A stretch of 64,000 bases of DNA from positions 1-64,000 of the forward strand of contig NZ_CP029189.1 of the NCBI RefSeq assembly GCF_008642275.1, read 5' to 3'. The stretch comes from Streptomyces venezuelae (GTDB lineage: Bacteria > Actinomycetota > Actinomycetes > Streptomycetales > Streptomycetaceae). Both the position numbers and the translations under genes were made by a program. Shown here in pieces: positions 59,635 through 64,000 of the stretch; within the stretch, counting starts at the first letter, position 1; each line of letters begins with the position of its first letter. The notes under the pieces are model-generated. The model was not told the origin of the DNA. It saw only the letters and a list, made by a program, of their open reading frames with translations, and did not search any database.

Positions 59635-59713
59635 TGAACGATCCGGTTCACTCTGTGGGGCGCGTCGGGCTGGTGTTCCCTGCGGGGACGGACGGCCCCT
59701 TCCCAGCTGCTGG

Positions 59714-60763
59714 TCAGCGCGCGGGTTCGGCCACGATCACGGCGGCGACGGAGGTACGCCGGTAGGCCAGTTCGAGGTGGGTGGGACGGGCGGTGGCCGT
59801 GAAGCCGGGCAGCTGCTCACCGGCGGGCTGGGGCAGGGCCACGGGGACGAAACCACAGGCGGTCAGACGGTCGAGCCATGTGCGCGTCGGCTCGTGCCGT
59901 TCGTAACGCGCGGTCTCGCGGGTGGCACCCACGACGTCCACGATCTCCCGGCCGAAGAACCGCTTCATCTCGCGCTTCTCCCCGTCGCTGGCGCCGGTGG
60001 CGTCGATCGCGGCGAAGACCGTGCCGTAGTGGTGCCAGGCGTTGGCCAGCCTGACCCGCAACGGGACGAGGTGGTGATCGCTGTCGGGTTCGCACAGTGC
60101 CAGCGCGGCCGGCTCCAGCGCGCGCAGTCTGCGCAGAAGTGCGGCGCGCGCGTCCGGTTCACCCTCCCGGTCCAGCATGTGGTGGAGGGCGAAGGAGGCC
60201 GTGACGAGCAGGGGACGGGGCAACCGCTCGATCATCGCCCACACGCTTTCGCCCACGTCCTCGCTCGCGGCGAGGACCGGACGGAAGTCGACCCGGGTCC
60301 CTGCGGGTACTTCCGGCCCGCTCATGGCCCGGCCGGCCGCATCGAGGCTCCCTGCGGCGACGTCGACACCTACGACGGTCACGCGCTCCAGCCCCGCGCG
60401 GGCCACCAGGTCCACCTCCTGACGGCCCTGACCGATCCCGAGTGCGAGCACGGTGGCCGTCTGCTGGTCCGCGCAGTATTCGAGGAGGGCGTCGTTGGCG
60501 AGCTTCCCCGCCCGCAGGAAGGGCAGGTGCTGATGCAGCAGGTAGAACAGGTCGATCTGGGCCATGCCCTCCGTCCGCAGATAGAGATTGGCGGGCCGGT
60601 CCCGGCCGAGGCGGGTGGCCAGACCGGCGAGGAAGCAGTCGGCCAGGCCCGGGCCGCCCTCGGAGAACCTGCTCGCTTCCTCCAAGTGCGCGGCCAGTGA
60701 ACGGAGTTCGCCGGTCTCGGCGGCGATTGCCGCCTTCTGGAGAAGTGAATACACGTCACTCAT
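59714..60763 (-). CDS. Bacterial GRAS-domain (Rossmann methyltransferase-fold) protein
   Basis: A 349-aa protein matching the GRAS family known best from plant transcriptional regulators. Recognisable blocks in order are the first leucine-rich part (LLQKAAIAAETGELRSLAAH, then GLADCFLAGLATRL), IDLFYLLHQHLPFLRAGKLANDALLE, the nucleotide-binding strand TVLALGIGQGRQEVDLV, LVTASFALHHML, ALALCEPDSDHH, and near residues 268-300 FFGREIVDVVG plus RYERHEPTRTWLDRL, the plant SAW-like region. Bacterial members are thought to be methyltransferases or ligand-binding relatives of small hydrophobic compounds; the true activity is unknown. The ATG at 60763 starts exactly at the first GRAS block; upstream in-frame ATGs exist. 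It lies 119 bp downstream of an NCS1 permease gene on the same strand. Confidence 0.85.
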   Translation of the reverse strand: MSDVYSLLQKAAIAAETGELRSLAAHLEEASRFSEGGPGLADCFLAGLATRLGRDRPANLYLRTEGMAQIDLFYLLHQHLPFLRAGKLANDALLEYCADQQTATVLALGIGQGRQEVDLVARAGLERVTVVGVDVAAGSLDAAGRAMSGPEVPAGTRVDFRPVLAASEDVGESVWAMIERLPRPLLVTASFALHHMLDREGEPDARAALLRRLRALEPAALALCEPDSDHHLVPLRVRLANAWHHYGTVFAAIDATGASDGEKREMKRFFGREIVDVVGATRETARYERHEPTRTWLDRLTACGFVPVALPQPAGEQLPGFTATARPTHLELAYRRTSVAAVIVAEPAR

Positions 60764-60882
60764 GTCTTTACACCACATCCTGTGTTGATCGATGTCGCAC
60801 GCACGAGGAGACCTCAGGACCACCGGCATCACTTCCAGCGCGAAGGACATGGCCGATTCCTTCCTGCCGGGCCTCGGGCGGC

Positions 60883-62319
60883 TCACAGGGACCGTACGGA
60901 CTTCAGCGGACGGCCTTCGGGAAGAGGCGCAGTGGCATCGCGCTTTCCCGCCAGCACCGCGTAGAGGATGCCGCTCACCAGCAGTCCCACGACGAACGAG
61001 ACGTCGGCGCCGTCCATGGCTTCCGCGGCCGGCCCGCGGAAGAAGGTGGTCGAGATGAACGGGACCATGGCGACGAGGCCCGTGACGTACGAGACGAGGC
61101 CGCGCCAGGACCAGCGTCCGTAGACGCCCTGGTCGTCGAAGATGTCACGGATCACGTAGTGACCCTTGCGGATGGCGTAGTAGTCGACGAGGTTGACCGC
61201 GGTCCACGGGACCAGGAAGTAGAGCATCAGCAGGACGAAGCTGCTGAAGCCGGCCACGTAGTCCTCGGGCAGGGACAGGGCCACCGCGAGGACCACGGCG
61301 CCGACGGACAGGACGACGGCGGTCCGCAGACGGCGCGTCGGGCGCTCGCGCCGGAAGGCGTCCACCGCGCTCACCACGGTCAGCATCGCGCCGTAGGTGT
61401 TGACGCCCATGACGCTGATCAGGGCCAGAGCCGATACCAGGACGACGAGGGGGCCGAAGCCCGAAACGATGCCGTCACCGGTCCGGAGCAGGCCGCTGAC
61501 GACATCGTCGGCGGACATGCGGTTGCCTATGAAGGCGCCCAGCGACATCAGCCACACCGCCGAGCCGGCCGCGCCGGCGTAGGTCCACCAGATGACCGAG
61601 CGGGCGTCCGCGTCCGCGGGCAGGTACCGGGAGTAGTCCGATACGTAGACGGCGTAGCTGATCTGGTAGCCGGCCGCAGCCGCGAAGACCGTCAGGAACG
61701 AGGTCCACGGGCTGCCGGTCGCGGGGGCGACGGCCGGCGCATCCCACCACTGGACGACGACTCCGGCGGTGAGCACCCCGAACACGAGGACGAGGATCCC
61801 GGTCAGGACGCGTTGCACGAGGTGGATCAGGTCATGACCCACCAGGGCCAGCACCACCGACACGGCGGCCAGGACGGGGTACCAGAGCCAGGGGCCGCCC
61901 CCGACGATCCGGGACAGTCCTTGGGCGGCGAGCACGGTGTTGAAGACGTTGAAGCCCACGTAGACGAAGATGACGGCCGTGAACGGTACGACGGCTCCCC
62001 GGACCCCGAACTGGGCCCTGGACTGGATCATCTGAGGCAGGCCCATACGGGGACCCTGGTTGGCGTGGACGGCCATGAAGAACGTGCCGAAGCAGGCACC
62101 GAGGACCACGGCCGCCACCGACCGGCCCAGGCCGAGGCCGATCGAGGGGCCGATGAATCCGATGACGAGCGTGGTCAGGACGAAATTGCCGGAGAACCAG
62201 AACGGGCCCTGGTGCCAGAGCTTGCCGTGGCGCTCGTCCACGGGGATGTGGTCGATGGACCGCGCCTCGGGGGCGGTCAGCAGGGGGAGACCGCGGCGCG
62301 GGGCTTGCAGGTCGTGCAC
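60883..62319 (-). CDS. NCS1-family permease (cytosine/purine/allantoin type)
   Basis: A 478-aa transporter with about twelve hydrophobic segments. NCS1 landmarks include RSIDHIPVDERHGKLWHQGPFWFSGN before helix 1, ANQGPRMGLPQMIQSRAQFG, SDYSRYLP in the central loop and PWTAVNLVDYYAIRKGHY late. Members import nucleobases, allantoin, hydantoins or thiamine precursors; the substrate is not determinable here. The GTG at 62319 has an AAAGGA ribosome-binding site 8 nt upstream, so an upstream ATG at 62430 is not needed. It may form a unit with the GRAS gene. Confidence 0.92.
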   Translation of the reverse strand: MHDLQAPRRGLPLLTAPEARSIDHIPVDERHGKLWHQGPFWFSGNFVLTTLVIGFIGPSIGLGLGRSVAAVVLGACFGTFFMAVHANQGPRMGLPQMIQSRAQFGVRGAVVPFTAVIFVYVGFNVFNTVLAAQGLSRIVGGGPWLWYPVLAAVSVVLALVGHDLIHLVQRVLTGILVLVFGVLTAGVVVQWWDAPAVAPATGSPWTSFLTVFAAAAGYQISYAVYVSDYSRYLPADADARSVIWWTYAGAAGSAVWLMSLGAFIGNRMSADDVVSGLLRTGDGIVSGFGPLVVLVSALALISVMGVNTYGAMLTVVSAVDAFRRERPTRRLRTAVVLSVGAVVLAVALSLPEDYVAGFSSFVLLMLYFLVPWTAVNLVDYYAIRKGHYVIRDIFDDQGVYGRWSWRGLVSYVTGLVAMVPFISTTFFRGPAAEAMDGADVSFVVGLLVSGILYAVLAGKRDATAPLPEGRPLKSVRSL

Positions 62320-62429
62320 AGGGGGGTCCTTTGCGCTCAGAGCCGGAAAGGGCGGCCGCTCCACGACCGCGTGGCCGGCTGCCTCCGAGAAGCAAACCGG
62401 GCACCGGTTCCCCGGCACATGAGCAAGCA

Positions 62430-63188
62430 CTACTCAACCCCTGTGCGCCCGTGGTCCACGGGCCCCGGCTCCTGGGTCCCCTGTGCCGGAGGACGAGCAC
62501 TGCGGGTGTGCGACGGACAGCCGACGGCGGCCCGTTCGGCGAAACGCCCGGCGATGTTCCAAGCGGCCGCATCCTGGATGTCTGGTTCGCTGATCTCGAC
62601 GGCTTCCCGGTGGAAATCCACGAACAGCGCCACTGGCTCCATGTCATCGATCCCGTGGAACGACACATGGCCCGCACCGCCGGACTCCTTGGCGGCAGTC
62701 GCCGCAAGAATCAGGGGAAGGCGGTACTCGCCGTAGGTGTCGTAGTCGCGGAAGGCCCCGCTGATCACGATATCGCCGTGATGGTGCAACGACATGGAGT
62801 GAACCTGCAGCAGGCTCGGGGCCGGGTTGACGCGCAGGTGATCCAGCAGGGCCTCGACGCGGGAGTCCCGCCTCAGCTTTCGGGTCTCCCTGAGGTAGAT
62901 GCCCGGATGTCCCTCGTCACCCACCGCAGGCATCCACTCCGCGATGTCTTCCTCCGTGATCTCGTGGCCGGCACTCCGGAGTTCGCCCAGTGCTTCTTCC
63001 AGGGTCGAGGCATCCTCGATGACGAGATCCGTCAGCAGGTCCTCGTCGAACGGATCGAACCTTTCCGAGAACCGGGGAAGGGTTTCCAGTCGTGTCCGCT
63101 GCTCGATGAGGATCTGCCGGCGCCACGCCTCGAATTCCTCAGCGGAGGCAAAGGTGAGTTGCATCTGGAATTTGATGCCGAATGCCAT
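62430..63188 (-). CDS. Unknown protein
   Basis: A 252-aa protein I do not recognise. The start MAFGIKFQMQLTFASAEEFEAW has a GGAGAA ribosome-binding site 7 nt upstream and a strong coding bias follows. It is acidic, with an alpha-beta pattern (VHSMSLHHHGDIVISGAFRDYDTYGEYRLPLILAATAA, in parts) and no signal peptide or membrane segment. The three-His run and YGEYRLPL segment are distinctive. It lies 110 bp upstream of the NCS1 permease gene on the same strand and could be part of that unit. The divergent neighbour is the large LuxR-type regulator. Confidence 0.75.
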   Translation of the reverse strand: MAFGIKFQMQLTFASAEEFEAWRRQILIEQRTRLETLPRFSERFDPFDEDLLTDLVIEDASTLEEALGELRSAGHEITEEDIAEWMPAVGDEGHPGIYLRETRKLRRDSRVEALLDHLRVNPAPSLLQVHSMSLHHHGDIVISGAFRDYDTYGEYRLPLILAATAAKESGGAGHVSFHGIDDMEPVALFVDFHREAVEISEPDIQDAAAWNIAGRFAERAAVGCPSHTRSARPPAQGTQEPGPVDHGRTGVE

Positions 63189-63597
63189 GCTTCGTTCTCC
63201 CTGTTTCCTGTGGTCCTTTCGGCGCGCAGACGCCACCGTGCGCGCCCCGAAGGCTCGGCGGGGGTGGAGAACCGGTCCCACTCCCCTTCGGATATGATCC
63301 ACCCGAGCCGTGGATGTGCCGTCCGCTCTGCCGACGCCACAACCCAGTGCCCGTCACCTGACTGACGGCAGGTCATCCCGCGCTCATCACCTACGCCCGC
63401 AGCGGGCCGCCGCCCGGCCTTGCATGCACTCCGCAATCCAGGTGTGGCGCAGCGTGTTCATTCAGCCTGTTGTGTCGACTTCTCCTCCGGTCCTGTTCTT
63501 CGGCTACGTGAAAACGAGAACTGCCGCACGAGGACTGCCGCACGAGAAAGTCGCGGGCCAGGGCGGGCGGGCAGGGTCGACCGACGGGGGCAGAGGA
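63189..63597. other. Divergent intergenic region with a short direct repeat
   Basis: These 409 bp contain promoters for the unknown gene (minus) and the LuxR-type regulator (plus). The only structure I see is a 13-nt direct repeat at 63520-63546. No gene, iron box or tRNA is apparent. Confidence 0.55.
63520..63546 (+). repeat. 13-nt direct repeat upstream of the LuxR-type regulator
   Basis: ACTGCCGCACGAG occurs at 63520-63532 and again at 63534-63546, 52 bp before the regulator start. It could be a direct-repeat regulator-binding site. Confidence 0.6.
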
Positions 63598-64000
63598 ATG
63601 AAGCGAGACGGCGTGCTGCGGCGTTGGCCGCTTGTCGGCCGCGAGGGCGAGCTGAAGGATTTCGACGAGGTCCTGTCGGAAACCCGCAGCGCCGGGTTCC
63701 TGGTATTCGGGCCGGCCGGAGTGGGCAAGTCCCGGCTGGCCGAGGAGTGTCTGGACCGTGCGGCCGTGCTCGGGCACCGGGTCGGCAGGGCGGTCGCCAC
63801 CGCGGCGGCGGCCTCGGTTCCCCTGGGGGCCATCGCCCACCTGCTGCCCGACGGCGTCGATCTGTCCGACCCGGTCTCGGGATTCGCCCACGTGGCCCGG
63901 CTGCTGTCACAGCCGGGCACGGCGAGGCCCCGCACGGTGATCCTGGTCGATGACGTCCACCTGCTCGACGCGACTTCGGCGATGCTGTTGCGGCAGTTGA
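63598..64000 (+). CDS. N-terminal part of a large ATP-binding LuxR-type (LAL) regulator, cut by the window
   Basis: The first 134 residues of a protein that continues past the window. It opens with the LAL-typical LVGREGELKDF, a Walker A motif GPAGVGKSRLAEE near residue 39 and a Walker B-like VILVDDVHLLD near residue 117, the AAA ATPase pattern of MalT/LAL regulators. These proteins are usually about 900 residues and end in a LuxR helix-turn-helix. The ATG at 63598 has AGAGGA directly upstream. The C-terminal HTH cannot be seen, so the exact class is inferred. Confidence 0.85.
   Translation, partial: MKRDGVLRRWPLVGREGELKDFDEVLSETRSAGFLVFGPAGVGKSRLAEECLDRAAVLGHRVGRAVATAAAASVPLGAIAHLLPDGVDLSDPVSGFAHVARLLSQPGTARPRTVILVDDVHLLDATSAMLLRQL

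Noticed and set aside
58966..59637. Plus-strand open frame in the 58.9-59.6 kb gap
   Set aside because: Arg/Gly/Pro-rich translation, no ribosome-binding site, no motif; the small minus-strand gene is more gene-like.

Overview
The window is high-GC actinobacterial DNA and almost certainly comes from Streptomyces. The evidence is strong GC third-position bias, GTG starts with GTGA/ATGA gene overlaps, a Streptomyces-type subtilisin inhibitor, a TTA (bldA-type) codon, and many 19-bp DmdR/IdeR-type iron boxes. No rRNA, tRNA, CRISPR array or insertion sequence was seen. Every call was made by reading the sequence; no database search was run.

Layout. (1) 0.4-5.1 kb: a cellulose-synthase-like glycosyltransferase followed by a three-domain acyltransferase/SGNH/GH16 fusion, with two DasR-like (dre) sites upstream. 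(2) 5.2-8.0 kb: a subtilisin-inhibitor gene, an iron-box-controlled secreted alpha/beta hydrolase and a GNAT acetyltransferase. (3) 8.2-54 kb: a large catecholate-hydroxamate siderophore locus. (4) 53.7-60.8 kb: a serine hydrolase with a divergent TetR gene, an O-methyltransferase and a PobA-like aromatic hydroxylase, then a bacterial GRAS-domain methyltransferase. (5) 60.9-64 kb: an NCS1 permease, an unknown protein and the start of a large ATP-binding LuxR-type regulator cut by the window edge.

Siderophore locus. Eight iron boxes head its transcription units. The dhbA-C-E-B operon (37.96-42.56 kb) makes and activates 2,3-dihydroxybenzoate (DHB). A free-standing aryl carrier protein (14.6 kb) receives it, because the DhbB here lacks the usual carrier domain. 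A PPTase in the dhb operon primes the carriers. Two NRPS proteins (4766 and 2393 aa) form six modules: C-A(Gly)-T, C-A(basic)-T, C-A(Ser)-T, C-A(Ser)-T-E, C-A(basic)-T, C-A(N5-hydroxy-Orn)-T-TE. The inferred product is DHB-Gly-(Orn/Arg)-Ser-D-Ser-(Orn/Arg)-hydroxyOrn. An ornithine N5-monooxygenase supplies hydroxyornithine. An argB paralogue and an N-acetylglutamate-synthase-like GNAT, both under iron boxes, appear to boost ornithine supply. An EntS-like MFS pump exports the product; a FecCD-type ABC importer with its lipoprotein and a siderophore-interacting flavoprotein recover iron. From memory, the layout resembles the qinichelin-type clusters of Streptomyces, which also carry their own ornithine supply, but I could not check this.

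The most unusual items are two apparent pseudoenzymes inside the cluster (an isochorismatase paralogue with both catalytic residues replaced, and a free-standing condensation protein that has lost its catalytic His), a D-type condensation domain after a module without an epimerase, a siderophore-interacting protein fused to a degenerate methyltransferase, a bacterial GRAS protein, and an AT-rich perfect palindrome inside the fourth adenylation domain.
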